Shown here: positions 40,487 to 49,204 of the stretch, piece after piece
Layout: every line of letters starts with the position of its first letter
Numbering within the stretch: the first letter of the stretch is position 1
Source of the DNA: Azospirillum sp. OGB3
GTDB taxonomy: Bacteria; Pseudomonadota; Alphaproteobacteria; Azospirillales; Azospirillaceae
Length of the DNA stretch: 64,000 nucleotides
Direction of reading: 5' to 3'
Assembly: GCF_014192915.1 (NCBI RefSeq)
Contig: NZ_JACHYN010000001.1
Span: 496,001-560,000, forward strand
Notes under the pieces: generated by a model
Databases searched by the model: none
Told to the model about the DNA's origin: nothing
Seen by the model: the letters and a program-made list of their open reading frames with translations, nothing else
Program-made: the position numbers and the translations under genes

Positions 40487-40960
40487 TCAGCGCGGAATCA
40501 GCGAGAAGCGGACGACCGTGGCCGCCGCCTTCGGGGCGGCCCTCGCGGCGTTGGGGGCGGCCGGCTCGACGAATTCCAGGCGCAGCTCCTCGCCCTCCCG
40601 CAGGAAGCTGGCGCTTCCGCCCGCCCGTTGCGGGGCGCGGCTCCAACCGAGCTGCGGCATGGTCTGGTTGTAGAAGGACAGGACCGCGTTGCGGTCCATG
40701 GCGCCCGCCATGACGGACTGCGCGATGCGTCCGGCGGGCTTGTCGAAGACCAGCGGCGCCTCCTCGGCGGGGGCGAGGCCCGGCATGACCGGCACGTCCC
40801 CCATGCCTTCGACGTAACGGGCAGAGTCGGCACGGGCGGGGTCGGCCGCCCAGGCGGACGAGGTTGCGGGCAATGGGACCCCGGCCAGACCCGCAAGGGC
40901 GGGGCCGGCGAGGAGGAGGGCGGCGAGCGTCGCCCTCGCGGTGGCCGATGGAGCCGTCAT
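40487..40960 (-). CDS. Exported uncharacterised protein
   Basis: A 157-residue protein from the ATG at 40960 (MTAPSATAR). It has an N-terminal signal (hydrophobic [16 protein letters not shown]) with probable cleavage near SSAWA-AD. The mature domain has the pattern [36 protein letters not shown]...[12 protein letters not shown], a small alpha/beta fold with a WxLREGE-like end seen in conserved alphaproteobacterial proteins of unknown function. It lies 14 bases after mutM on the same strand, so it is probably co-transcribed with it. Confidence 0.65.
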   Translation of the reverse strand: MTAPSATARATLAALLLAGPALAGLAGVPLPATSSAWAADPARADSARYVEGMGDVPVMPGLAPAEEAPLVFDKPAGRIAQSVMAGAMDRNAVLSFYNQTMPQLGWSRAPQRAGGSASFLREGEELRLEFVEPAAPNAARAAPKAAATVVRFSLIPR

Positions 40961-40974
40961 ACCTTCCACCTATA

Positions 40975-41817
40975 TCAACGCTGGCGTTGCGGACAATAGA
41001 AAGTCGAACGACCCGCCTGGACGATCCGGCGGACGCCCCCGGTCTTCGCGACGTCGCAGGTGCAGCCCGGACAGGGCGCGCCCTCGCGGTCGTAGACCGA
41101 GAACTGGTGCTGGAAATAGCCGAGTTCCCCCGACGCCTGCCGGTAGTCGCGCAAGGACGATCCCCCCGCGGCGATGGCCCGCTCCAGCACCGCGCGGATC
41201 GCCGTGGCCAGCCGCTCCGCCTTGGCGCCGGTCACCGTGGCGGCGATGCGCGTGGGGCTGAGGCGGGCGAGGAACAGCGCCTCCGACACGTAGATGTTGC
41301 CGAGCCCGGCGACCACGCTCTGGTCCAGCAGGGCGGCCTTGATGCTGGTCATCCGCCCGGCCAGCCGGTCGGCCAGCACCGGCCCGGAAAATTCGTTGCC
41401 CAGCGGCTCCGGCCCGAGGCCGCGTAGCAGCCGGTGCTCGGCGAGGGTCTCCGCCATGGCGAGGTCCATCAGGCCGAAGCGGCGGGCGTCGTTGAAGGTC
41501 ACCACCGTCCCGGCGTCGGTCTCCAGCACGACATGGTCGTGGGCGCCCCAGGCGACGGGCCGTTCCGGCGTGATGATCATGCGGCCCGACATCCCGAGAT
41601 GGGCGATCAGCACCGTCCCGTCGTCGAGATGGAGCAGGATGTATTTGGCGCGGCGGCGCACCGACTCGACGCGGCGGCCGGTCAGCCGTTCGCAGAATCC
41701 GTCCGGAAAGGGAACGCGCAGGTTGGCCCGGCGCTGGAGCACCTGGACCAGGGTCCGCCCCTCCAGATGCGGGGCAAGGCCGCGGCAGACGGTTTCGACT
41801 TCGGGAAGTTCGGGCAT
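40975..41817 (-). CDS. mutM: Formamidopyrimidine-DNA glycosylase
   Basis: A 280-residue bifunctional glycosylase/AP lyase that removes 8-oxoguanine. The start PELPEVETV supplies the catalytic N-terminal proline and E3, and the helix-two-turn-helix has [18 protein letters not shown]. The C-terminal zinc finger is atypical: it reads CPGCTC ... FYCPQRQR, so the usual fourth cysteine (CPxC) is an arginine, while an extra cysteine follows the first pair. It is usually beside ubiE in related genomes; here two TPR genes intervene. Confidence 0.95.
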   Translation of the reverse strand: MPELPEVETVCRGLAPHLEGRTLVQVLQRRANLRVPFPDGFCERLTGRRVESVRRRAKYILLHLDDGTVLIAHLGMSGRMIITPERPVAWGAHDHVVLETDAGTVVTFNDARRFGLMDLAMAETLAEHRLLRGLGPEPLGNEFSGPVLADRLAGRMTSIKAALLDQSVVAGLGNIYVSEALFLARLSPTRIAATVTGAKAERLATAIRAVLERAIAAGGSSLRDYRQASGELGYFQHQFSVYDREGAPCPGCTCDVAKTGGVRRIVQAGRSTFYCPQRQR

Positions 41818-41865
41818 GATGGCAAGGAGGATGGTGGGAAGCGCCGGTTGACGCAAGGGGCGCCT

Positions 41866-43902
41866 TCAGCCCTTCAAACCGTCCACCAGCCTCCGCAAGG
41901 CCCGCGCCACCGCCGCCGCCGGGCCGGACCAGTCGCCGCTTCGGGTCTGGCGGAACAGGCGGGCGGTGGGGTACCAGGGACTGTCCTCCCGTTCCATCAG
42001 CCAGCGCCAGTCCGGCGGGTGTGGAAGCACCACCCAGACCGGCACCCCCAGCGCCCCGGCCAGATGGGCCGGCCCGGTGCAGGAGGAGATCACGAGGTCG
42101 AGGTTGGCCATGATCGCCGCGGTGTCGGCAACGTCGGCGATCTGCGGCCCCAGGTCGGTGAAGGAGGGCGGCAGGTCCATCCCCTCCAGATCCTCCCGCC
42201 CCGGCCCCTTCTGAAGCCCGAAGACGCGCACGCCCGGCACGTCCAGCACCGGCCGCAGCCCGGCCAGCCGGGGCGAGCGCTGCGCGTCGCCGTGGAAGGA
42301 CGGGTTGCCCGCCCAGACCAGCCCGACCCGCAGCCCCCGCCCCCCCGTCGGTTGCCCGTCCGCCAGCCGCTCGCCCCAGGTGGCGGCGCGCCGCGGATCA
42401 GGACGCAGATAGGGCACGCGGGCGGGGATCGCATCCAGACTCGGGCAAAACAGGCCGGCCAGGCTCATCAGCGGGATCTGGACGTCGGTGTCGGGCAGGC
42501 CGCCTACCCCCGGAAAGTCGAAGGCCCGTGGGATCACCGTCACCCGCGCCGGGTCGGTGTTGCCCTCCAGCAGGGACAGCAGCGGTCCGTGGGCCTCCAG
42601 ATAGACGCGCGCCGGTCCGGCGCGCAGGACCGCGTCGAGGAAGCGGACGAACTGGATGGTGTCGCCCAGCCCCTGTTCGGCATGGACCAGGATGGTCCGC
42701 CCCGTCAGGTCCGTGCCGTCCCACAGCGGTTGGCGGAAGGGCCGGCGCTGCCCGGCCAGGGCTTCGCTGCGCCAGCGCCATTCGAATTCCGCCCAGCCGG
42801 CGGCGTAATCGCCCTGGCGCAGCAGCAAATGGGCCAGATTCCAGTGGGCGACGACCAGATGCGGCGCCACGCGCAGGGCGCCGCGGAAGGCCTCCTCCGC
42901 GTCCCGCGGGCGGTCGAGATGCACCAGGGCGTCGCCGCGGACGACCAAGGCCTCGCCGAGGTCCGGAGCCAGCCGCAGCGCCCGGTCGGCCAGCCGCAGC
43001 GCCCGGTCGTGCTCCTCCAACTGGGTCGACAGCGCGCCGAGGTTGGACAGGGACGGCGCGTGCGCCGGATCGCAGGCCAGCGCCGCGCGGGCGGCCGTCA
43101 CGGCCTCCGCCCGCCGCCCCTGCGCGGCCAGCGCCAGCCCCAGCTTGGCATGGGTCTCCGCCTCCTGCGGGGCCAGCCCGCGCGCCCGGCGGGCCAGCCG
43201 TTCCGCCGCCGCCGCGTCACCGCCGTCGAACCGGCCCAGCGACAGGTTGCACAGCGCCAGCGGCTCGGCCGGCAGGACGGCGAGGATCCCGCGCAGCAGC
43301 CGGGCGGCTTCCCCCGTCCGGCCGTCGCGGTAGAGTGCGGCGGCGTGGGCGGTCAGGATCGGCACGCCCACCGCCTCTGCCACCGGGCGGGTGAGCCGCG
43401 CCACCGCCCGCCCGGCCTCCCCCCGCTCCAGAAGAGCCCGCCCTTCCCGCTCCACCGCCCGGTCGGCGAGGTAGCGCGCCTCCAGGCTGTCGGGCTGAAG
43501 CGTCAGGAGCCGTTCCAGCGTCAGGAGCGATTCGTCGTGCCGCCCGACGCCGCGGCAGGCCAGGGCGAGCTGGAACAGGGCCGCCGCGTGGTCGGGCTGG
43601 AGCGCCAGCGCCCGCCGCAGGGCGGCCACCGCCCCCTCCCCGTCCTCCAGGATCAGCCGGACGCGGGCGAGGTCGTAGCGCAGGCCCGGATTGTCGGGGA
43701 CCAGCCCGATCGCCCCGACGAACAGCGCCGCGGCCAGTTTCGGCCGGTCCGTCTGGCCGTAGAGCACGCCCAGCAGATGCAGCGCGCTCGCCTGATGGGG
43801 ATCGGCGTCGAGGATGCGGCCATAGAGGATCTCAGCCTCGGCCAGACGGCCGGACTCGTGATGGTCGAAGGCGATGGCCAGGGCTTCCGCGATTGTCGCC
43901 AT
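41866..43902 (-). CDS. TPR protein with C-terminal glycosyltransferase-like domain (copy 1)
   Basis: A 678-residue cytoplasmic protein. About ten tetratricopeptide-like repeats (residues 5-350) are followed by a GT9/O-GlcNAc-transferase-like domain (about 375-675) with LVHAEQGLGDTIQFVRF, LRVGLVWAGNPSFHGD, a D-L-V-I-S-S strand followed by GPAHLAGALGVPVWV, and DWRWL..REDSPWYP..RLFRQ. Such proteins are often found with surface or flagellin glycosylation genes, but none is nearby and the substrate is unknown. It shares start (MAT..EAL.IAFD) and end motifs with the next gene, so the two are tandem duplicates. Confidence 0.82.
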   Translation of the reverse strand: MATIAEALAIAFDHHESGRLAEAEILYGRILDADPHQASALHLLGVLYGQTDRPKLAAALFVGAIGLVPDNPGLRYDLARVRLILEDGEGAVAALRRALALQPDHAAALFQLALACRGVGRHDESLLTLERLLTLQPDSLEARYLADRAVEREGRALLERGEAGRAVARLTRPVAEAVGVPILTAHAAALYRDGRTGEAARLLRGILAVLPAEPLALCNLSLGRFDGGDAAAAERLARRARGLAPQEAETHAKLGLALAAQGRRAEAVTAARAALACDPAHAPSLSNLGALSTQLEEHDRALRLADRALRLAPDLGEALVVRGDALVHLDRPRDAEEAFRGALRVAPHLVVAHWNLAHLLLRQGDYAAGWAEFEWRWRSEALAGQRRPFRQPLWDGTDLTGRTILVHAEQGLGDTIQFVRFLDAVLRAGPARVYLEAHGPLLSLLEGNTDPARVTVIPRAFDFPGVGGLPDTDVQIPLMSLAGLFCPSLDAIPARVPYLRPDPRRAATWGERLADGQPTGGRGLRVGLVWAGNPSFHGDAQRSPRLAGLRPVLDVPGVRVFGLQKGPGREDLEGMDLPPSFTDLGPQIADVADTAAIMANLDLVISSCTGPAHLAGALGVPVWVVLPHPPDWRWLMEREDSPWYPTARLFRQTRSGDWSGPAAAVARALRRLVDGLKG

Positions 43903-43953
43903 GTGTCCGCGTGTGTCCGCGCTGGATGGTGAAAGGTGCGAAGGGTAGCAGAC

Positions 43954-45846
43954 CTACCGGAAAAGCGCGCGCAGCCGGTCGGCCACGGCCTCCAGCGGCG
44001 CCCGCCAGTCCCCCGCCGCCGTCTGCCGGAACAGGCGGGCCGAGGGGTACCAGGGCGAGTCGTCCCGTCCGACCAGCCAGCGCCAGTCCGGCGCGTGGGA
44101 GAGCAGCAGCCAGACCGGATGCCCCAGCGCGCCGGCGAGGTGGGCGGTCGCGTTGTCGATGGTGACGACGAGGTCGGTGGTGGCGATCTGCGCGGCCAAC
44201 CCCTCCAGGTCGTCCTTGCGGTCCAGCCCGGGCGGCAGCGCGACGGCGACGCCGTCGGCCGCCAGCGCGGCCACCTCGTCCGACCAGTCGCCGTATTGCA
44301 GCACCACCATGTCGGCGCCCGCCACGTGCAGCGTGCGCGCCAGATCGGCCAGCGGGAGGTTGCGCAGGCGCCCCCATTTCGGGTTGGTGGTGTGCCAGGC
44401 GATGCCGACCAGGGGACGCCGGCCGGTCCGCCGAAGCGCCGGCGTCCGCGCCGGATCGGCGCTCAGCATCGGACGAAGCCGGCGGAAATCCTCCTCGGCG
44501 CGCAGCAGAAGGCGCGGCAGGCTGCCCGACGGGACCTGCGCGGCGATGTCCGGCGCGGACAGGCGCGGGTCCGGCCGTGGGCCGCGCGGCACCACCTCCA
44601 CCCCCGGCAGCGCGCGGGCGAACAGCGGCGCCAGGCGCGCGTCGCACTCCAGCAGGCAGCCGGCCAACCCTCCCGTTGATGATTGCGTCTCTTCCATTGA
44701 CGATTGCGTCAACAACGGGAGCAGCGTGGCGAACATCAGCTCGTCGCCGACCCCCTGCTCCCCCCAGACGAGCAGCCGCCCGCCGCCCAGCGGCCGGCCG
44801 GTCCACGCCGGTTGCGGGAAACGTCCGGCGGTGCGGCACCAGGGCTCGGCGGACCAGCGGTCCTCCCAGGCGTCCCAGCCTTCCGCGAAGCGTCCGAGCG
44901 CCAGCAGCGCCGACGCCCGCGCCAGCCGCGCGTCGGCCAGGGCGGGGTCGCGGGCGAGCGCCGCGTCGGCCTCGGCCAGCGCTTCCGCCGGGTCGCCGCA
45001 GAGCGTGTGGGCGTCGGCGAGATTGTTGCGGATGGCCGCCGAGTCCGGCCGGAGCGCCGCCGCCCGCCGCAGGGCGTCCCGCGCGCCCTCCGGATCGCCC
45101 TGCCCCTTCCGCACGTTGGCCCGGTTGTTCCACAGCGCGGCGTCGGCGGGGTCCAGCGCCAGGCCACGCTCGTAGGCGTGGCGGGCGGCGGGCAGCGCGC
45201 CACGGTCCTTGCGCCACGCGCCCAGCCGGTTCCACAGCGCCGCCCGCTCCGGGTCGAGCCGCAGGGCGCGGCACAAATCCGCCTCCCCCGCGTCGGGCCG
45301 CAAGGCCAGAGCACCCAGCAGCCCGGCGTCGTCCGGCGCCAGCAGCGCGGCGATCCGCCGCTGGGTCAGCGCCTCCCCCGGCCGGTCCAGCGCGTCCAGC
45401 GCGTCGGCGTGGTTGATGCGCGGATCGGCGAGCCCCGGCCGGATGGCCACGGCGGCGCGCAGGGCCCGCTCCGCCGGGGCCGGATCGCCGGCGGCCAACC
45501 GGCGCAGCGCGAAGTTGTTGAGAAGCCCCACCCGCTCCGGATCGAGGGTGGCGGCGCGGGCCAGCGCCTCCGCCGCTGCGCCGAAGCGGCCCAGTGCCTC
45601 CAGCAGGCCGGCGTGGTTGGCGTGCGGGTCGGGCTGGCCTTCATCCCCGGCGATGGCCTGCTCGACCAGCGCGCAGCCCTCCTCCAGCCGCCCGCACTGG
45701 GCGAGCAGGAGGCCGCGCAGATGCAGGGCCGGCGGGTGGCCGGGAACGGCGTCGAGGATCTGCCCGTAGACCGAGTCGGCCTCGGCGAAGCGTCCCTCCC
45801 GCTGGAGGTCGAAGGCGATCAGCAGGGCTTCCTGCAGCGTGGCCAT
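43954..45846 (-). CDS. TPR protein with C-terminal glycosyltransferase-like domain (copy 2)
   Basis: A 630-residue paralogue of the gene at 41866, 51 bases upstream of it. The ATG at 45846 (MATLQEALLIAFDLQ) aligns with the start of copy 1. TPR-like repeats (about 5-325) contain many Ala-rich helices, and the transferase-like domain has LLVWGEQGVGDELMFATL, VGIAWHTTNPKWG, VVTIDNATAHLAGALGHPVWL and DWRWLVGRDDSPWYP. The DNA is extremely GC-rich. A short in-frame duplication gives TQSSMEETQSST near residue 385. A role in glycan or protein glycosylation is inferred only. Confidence 0.82.
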   Translation of the reverse strand: MATLQEALLIAFDLQREGRFAEADSVYGQILDAVPGHPPALHLRGLLLAQCGRLEEGCALVEQAIAGDEGQPDPHANHAGLLEALGRFGAAAEALARAATLDPERVGLLNNFALRRLAAGDPAPAERALRAAVAIRPGLADPRINHADALDALDRPGEALTQRRIAALLAPDDAGLLGALALRPDAGEADLCRALRLDPERAALWNRLGAWRKDRGALPAARHAYERGLALDPADAALWNNRANVRKGQGDPEGARDALRRAAALRPDSAAIRNNLADAHTLCGDPAEALAEADAALARDPALADARLARASALLALGRFAEGWDAWEDRWSAEPWCRTAGRFPQPAWTGRPLGGGRLLVWGEQGVGDELMFATLLPLLTQSSMEETQSSTGGLAGCLLECDARLAPLFARALPGVEVVPRGPRPDPRLSAPDIAAQVPSGSLPRLLLRAEEDFRRLRPMLSADPARTPALRRTGRRPLVGIAWHTTNPKWGRLRNLPLADLARTLHVAGADMVVLQYGDWSDEVAALAADGVAVALPPGLDRKDDLEGLAAQIATTDLVVTIDNATAHLAGALGHPVWLLLSHAPDWRWLVGRDDSPWYPSARLFRQTAAGDWRAPLEAVADRLRALFR

Positions 45847-45995
45847 GGTCCCCCCGTCAGTCCCCCATCGTCTGGCCGTGGGCACGGTGGCGAAGGCGGG
45901 GCGCGGGGTCAAGCTCGCAAAAACCGCGCGCCGGGGGTGCGTCACGGCAACGCCCCGGCTGGCGCGAGCCCAGGTCGCGCGCTATGTTGCGCGCC

Positions 45996-46805
45996 ATGAC
46001 CGATCCGCGCACCCCCTCCGCCCCGTCCCAGCCCGCAGCTCCGGCCCAGGCCACCGGCGTGTCCGCCGGGGCCGAAGGGAACTGGTTCGGCTACCGCCCC
46101 GTCGATCCCGACGCCAAGTCCGGCCTCGTCCGCGCCGTCTTCGACAGCGTGGCCGGGCGCTACGACCTGATGAACGACCTGATGTCGGGCGGCATCCACC
46201 GGCTGTGGAAGGACACGCTGATGGAGATGGTCGCCCCGCGCGCCGACATGACGCTGCTCGACGTGGCGGGCGGCACCGGCGACATCGCCTTCCGCTTCCT
46301 GGAGCGCGGCGGCGGGCGGGCCGTGGTCTGCGACATCACCGAGTCGATGGTCCGCGTCGGGCGCGACCGCTCCTACGACCGCAACCTGCTGACCGGCGTG
46401 AACTGGACGGTCGGCGACGCCGAAAGGCTGCCCATCGCCCCCCGTTCGGTGGACGCCTACACCATTGCGTTCGGCCTGCGCAACGTCACGCGCATCGACG
46501 CCGCGCTTTCCGAGGCGCGCCGCGTGTTGAAGCCCGGCGGAAAGTTCTTCTGCCTGGAGTTCAGCCACGTGGTCCTTCCGGTCCTGCGCGAGATCTACGA
46601 CGTCTATTCCTTCCAGGTCCTGCCGCGGCTCGGCCGCATGGTGGCCGGGGACGAGGACAGCTACCGCTATCTGGCGGAGAGCATCCGCCGCTTCCCCGAG
46701 CAGCAGGCGCTGGTCAAGCGCATCGAGGCCGCGGGATTCGGCGCGGTGCGCGTGCGCAACCTGACGGGCGGAATCGCCGCCATCCATTCCGGCTGGCGGA
46801 TCTGA
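45996..46805 (+). CDS. ubiE: Ubiquinone/menaquinone biosynthesis C-methyltransferase UbiE
   Basis: A 269-residue SAM-dependent enzyme that methylates the benzoquinol ring in ubiquinone synthesis. After a non-conserved Pro/Ala-rich start (about 1-25) the family core begins WFGYRPVDPDAKSGLVRAVFDSVAGRYDLMNDLMS. The SAM site is LLDVAGGTGDIAFRF, with the later motifs DAYTIAFGLRNVT and PGGKFFCLEFS. It ends 4 bases before ubiB. Its start is divergent from the TPR genes. Confidence 0.95.
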   Translation: MTDPRTPSAPSQPAAPAQATGVSAGAEGNWFGYRPVDPDAKSGLVRAVFDSVAGRYDLMNDLMSGGIHRLWKDTLMEMVAPRADMTLLDVAGGTGDIAFRFLERGGGRAVVCDITESMVRVGRDRSYDRNLLTGVNWTVGDAERLPIAPRSVDAYTIAFGLRNVTRIDAALSEARRVLKPGGKFFCLEFSHVVLPVLREIYDVYSFQVLPRLGRMVAGDEDSYRYLAESIRRFPEQQALVKRIEAAGFGAVRVRNLTGGIAAIHSGWRI

Positions 46806-46809
46806 CCGG

Positions 46810-48351
46810 ATGCTGTTCCGGACCGCCCGAAACATCGGCCGCCTCTTCGTGATCGGCCGCACGCTGGCGCGCTACAACGCGCTGCCGGAAACGCTGCCGC
46901 AGACCGCCCCCGGCTTCGCGCTGTTCTGGCGCTGGGTCGGCAACGCCAAGGAGCCGGGCCGCGTCGGCCAGCGGCTGGCCCGCGCGCTGGCCGACCTGGG
47001 GCCGACCTACATCAAGCTGGGGCAGCTGCTGTCCACCCGCTCCGACCTCGTCGGCGAGCGGATGGCGCTGGATCTGGCCGAGCTTCAGGACAAGCTGCCG
47101 CCCTTCCCGGGATCGCAGGCCCGCGCCATCGTCGAAGAGGAGCTGGGCGCCCCGATCGGCAAGCTGTTCCGCAGCTTCGACGAGGCGCCGGTCGCCGCCG
47201 CCTCCATCGCGCAGGTGCATTTCGCCGTCACCGCCGACGGGCGGGAGGTCGCGGTCAAGGTGCTGCGGCCGGGCATCGAGAACGCCTTCGAGCGGGACAT
47301 CGACCTGTTCTATTGGCTGGCCGAGCTGGCCGTCATGGTCATGCCCAAGCTGAAGCGGCTGCGCCCGCGCGAGGTGGTGGACACCTTCGCCCGCACCTCC
47401 CGCCTGGAGATGGAGCTGCGGATGGAAGCCGCGGCGGCGTCGGAGCTGGGCGAAAACTTCAAGGACGACCCCACCTTCAACGTACCGGCCATCGACTGGG
47501 ACCGCACGGCGCGCCGCGTCCTGACGCTGGAGCGCATCCGCGGCTTCAAGGTGGACGAGTCGGAAAAGCTCAATGCCGCCGGCTACGACCGCGACGAGAT
47601 CCTGGCCAAGGCCTCGGCCAGCTTCTTCAACCAGGTGTTCCGCGACGGCTTCTTCCACGCCGACCTGCATCCCGGCAACCTGTTCGTCACCCAGGACGGC
47701 AACATCACCGCCGTCGATTTCGGCATTATGGGCCGGCTGGACCGGGCGACGCGGACCTACCTCGCCGACATGCTCATCGGCTTCCTGACCGGCGACTACC
47801 GCCGCGTCGCCGTGGTGCATTTCGAGGCGGGCTACGTCCCGCGCCACCAGTCGATCGAAGTCTTCACCCAGGCCTGCCGCGCCATCGGCGAGCCGCTGCA
47901 GAACAAGCCGTTGAGCGAGATTTCCGTCGGCCGTCTGCTCGCCCAGCTCTTCGCGGTGACCGAGCAGTTCGAGATGGAGACCCAGCCGCAGCTCCTCCTG
48001 CTCCAGAAGAGCATGCTGACGGCGGAGGGGGTGGGCCGCATCCTGAACCCGAACATCAACATGTGGGAGCTGGCGCGCCCGCTGATCGAGGACTGGATGC
48101 GCGAGAACCGTGGGCCGGAGGCCCAGGTTCTCGACGATCTGGAGGCCATGGTGTCGACGGTGCGCCGCCTGCCCTGGCTGGTGAACCAGGCCGAACGCGC
48201 CGCCGCCGAGCTGGCCGACGGCGGCCTGCGCCTGCACCCCCACTCGATCAAGCACATGCTCGACCGCTGGGTGGAGCGCCGGATCAGCGAGCGCGTCGCC
48301 CTGTGGATCATCGTCGTGCTGCTGACGGTGATCGCGGTCCGGGTGCTGTAG
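46810..48351 (+). CDS. ubiB: UbiB, atypical kinase/ATPase of ubiquinone biosynthesis
   Basis: A 513-residue ABC1/ADCK/UbiB protein needed for ubiquinone synthesis. It has the family KxGQ motif (TYIKLGQLLSTR), the alanine-rich loop AASIAQVHFA, the lysine strand VAVKVLRPG, the HADLHPGN catalytic segment and the metal-binding DFG (AVDFGIMGRL). One membrane segment at the very C-terminus (LWIIVVLLTVIAVRVL) anchors it. It follows ubiE by 4 bases. Confidence 0.95.
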   Translation: MLFRTARNIGRLFVIGRTLARYNALPETLPQTAPGFALFWRWVGNAKEPGRVGQRLARALADLGPTYIKLGQLLSTRSDLVGERMALDLAELQDKLPPFPGSQARAIVEEELGAPIGKLFRSFDEAPVAAASIAQVHFAVTADGREVAVKVLRPGIENAFERDIDLFYWLAELAVMVMPKLKRLRPREVVDTFARTSRLEMELRMEAAAASELGENFKDDPTFNVPAIDWDRTARRVLTLERIRGFKVDESEKLNAAGYDRDEILAKASASFFNQVFRDGFFHADLHPGNLFVTQDGNITAVDFGIMGRLDRATRTYLADMLIGFLTGDYRRVAVVHFEAGYVPRHQSIEVFTQACRAIGEPLQNKPLSEISVGRLLAQLFAVTEQFEMETQPQLLLLQKSMLTAEGVGRILNPNINMWELARPLIEDWMRENRGPEAQVLDDLEAMVSTVRRLPWLVNQAERAAAELADGGLRLHPHSIKHMLDRWVERRISERVALWIIVVLLTVIAVRVL

Positions 48352-48472
48352 GGGCCTTTTCGGCGGCGCGCGGAAGGGGTGCGGCGGCGTGCCCCTCCCC
48401 CTTGGGCGTCGTTGACCCCGCCGCCGCCCGGCCGGACACTGGAGTCGTCGCAACCGTTCGCGGAGGGAAGCC

Positions 48473-49204
48473 ATGGCCCGCGACGAATTCCAGGCGCTTC
48501 TGACCTACATCCGAACCGACCAGCTCCAGCCGCACCGGTCCCGCTCCGGCCCGCTGGAGTCCCCGCCCCCCGTCGTCACCATCGCCCGCGAGCACGGGAC
48601 CGGCGGCGAGGCGATCGCGGCCAAGCTTGCCGAGTCGCTGGGGGTGCCCTGCTTCGACAAGGAAATCCTCGACGCCGTGGTGGCGACGGCCACCTCCGAC
48701 CCGACGCTGATGCGCCAGCTCGACGAGAAGCTGCCGGGGCGGGCGGGGATGTTCCTCTACGCCAGCCTGATGGGGCTGCACGACCCGCTGACCGAGTACC
48801 AGCGGCTGCTGACCCGCGTGGTCAACGGCATCGCCTTCCGCGGCGGGGTGATCGTCGGGCGCGGGGCGCATCTGCTGCTGCGCGGGGCGCCGCGCTTCCG
48901 CGTCCGCATCGTCGGCTCGGACGAGGTCTGCGCCGCCCGGCTGGCCGGCGGCGCCCCCGCCAAGATCGCCGACGCGCTGCATGAGGTGCAGCGGGTCAAC
49001 GCCGCCCGCGCCAAGTATTTCAAGGAGTTCTTCAAGATTTCCAACGGCGATCCGCTGCAGTACGACCTGATCGTCAACACCGACCGCTTCACCGACCTGG
49101 GCGCCGTCACGGACCTGATCCTGCACGCCTACCGGATCCATGGCGGGCATGCCGAGACTCAGCCGCCCTCACCGATCCACCAGGACTCGACCAGCGGGCC
49201 GTAG
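48473..49204 (+). CDS. Cytidylate kinase-like family protein
   Basis: A 243-residue P-loop protein of the cytidylate kinase-like type (not the canonical Cmk). VVTIAREHGTGGEAIAAKLAE is a modified Walker A, and CFDKEILDAV and a GVIVGRGAHLLLR strand follow, with a C-terminal DLIVNTDRFTDLGAVTDLIL. The substrate of this family is not established. The last 46 bases overlap the 3' end of the convergent gene at 49159. Confidence 0.85.
   Translation: MARDEFQALLTYIRTDQLQPHRSRSGPLESPPPVVTIAREHGTGGEAIAAKLAESLGVPCFDKEILDAVVATATSDPTLMRQLDEKLPGRAGMFLYASLMGLHDPLTEYQRLLTRVVNGIAFRGGVIVGRGAHLLLRGAPRFRVRIVGSDEVCAARLAGGAPAKIADALHEVQRVNAARAKYFKEFFKISNGDPLQYDLIVNTDRFTDLGAVTDLILHAYRIHGGHAETQPPSPIHQDSTSGP

Noticed and set aside
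44690..44740. Short direct repeat (TGA-GATTGCGT type) as a mobile-element footprint
   Set aside because: It lies in frame in a TPR-glycosyltransferase gene and gives a small TQSS duplication; ordinary coding slippage explains it.
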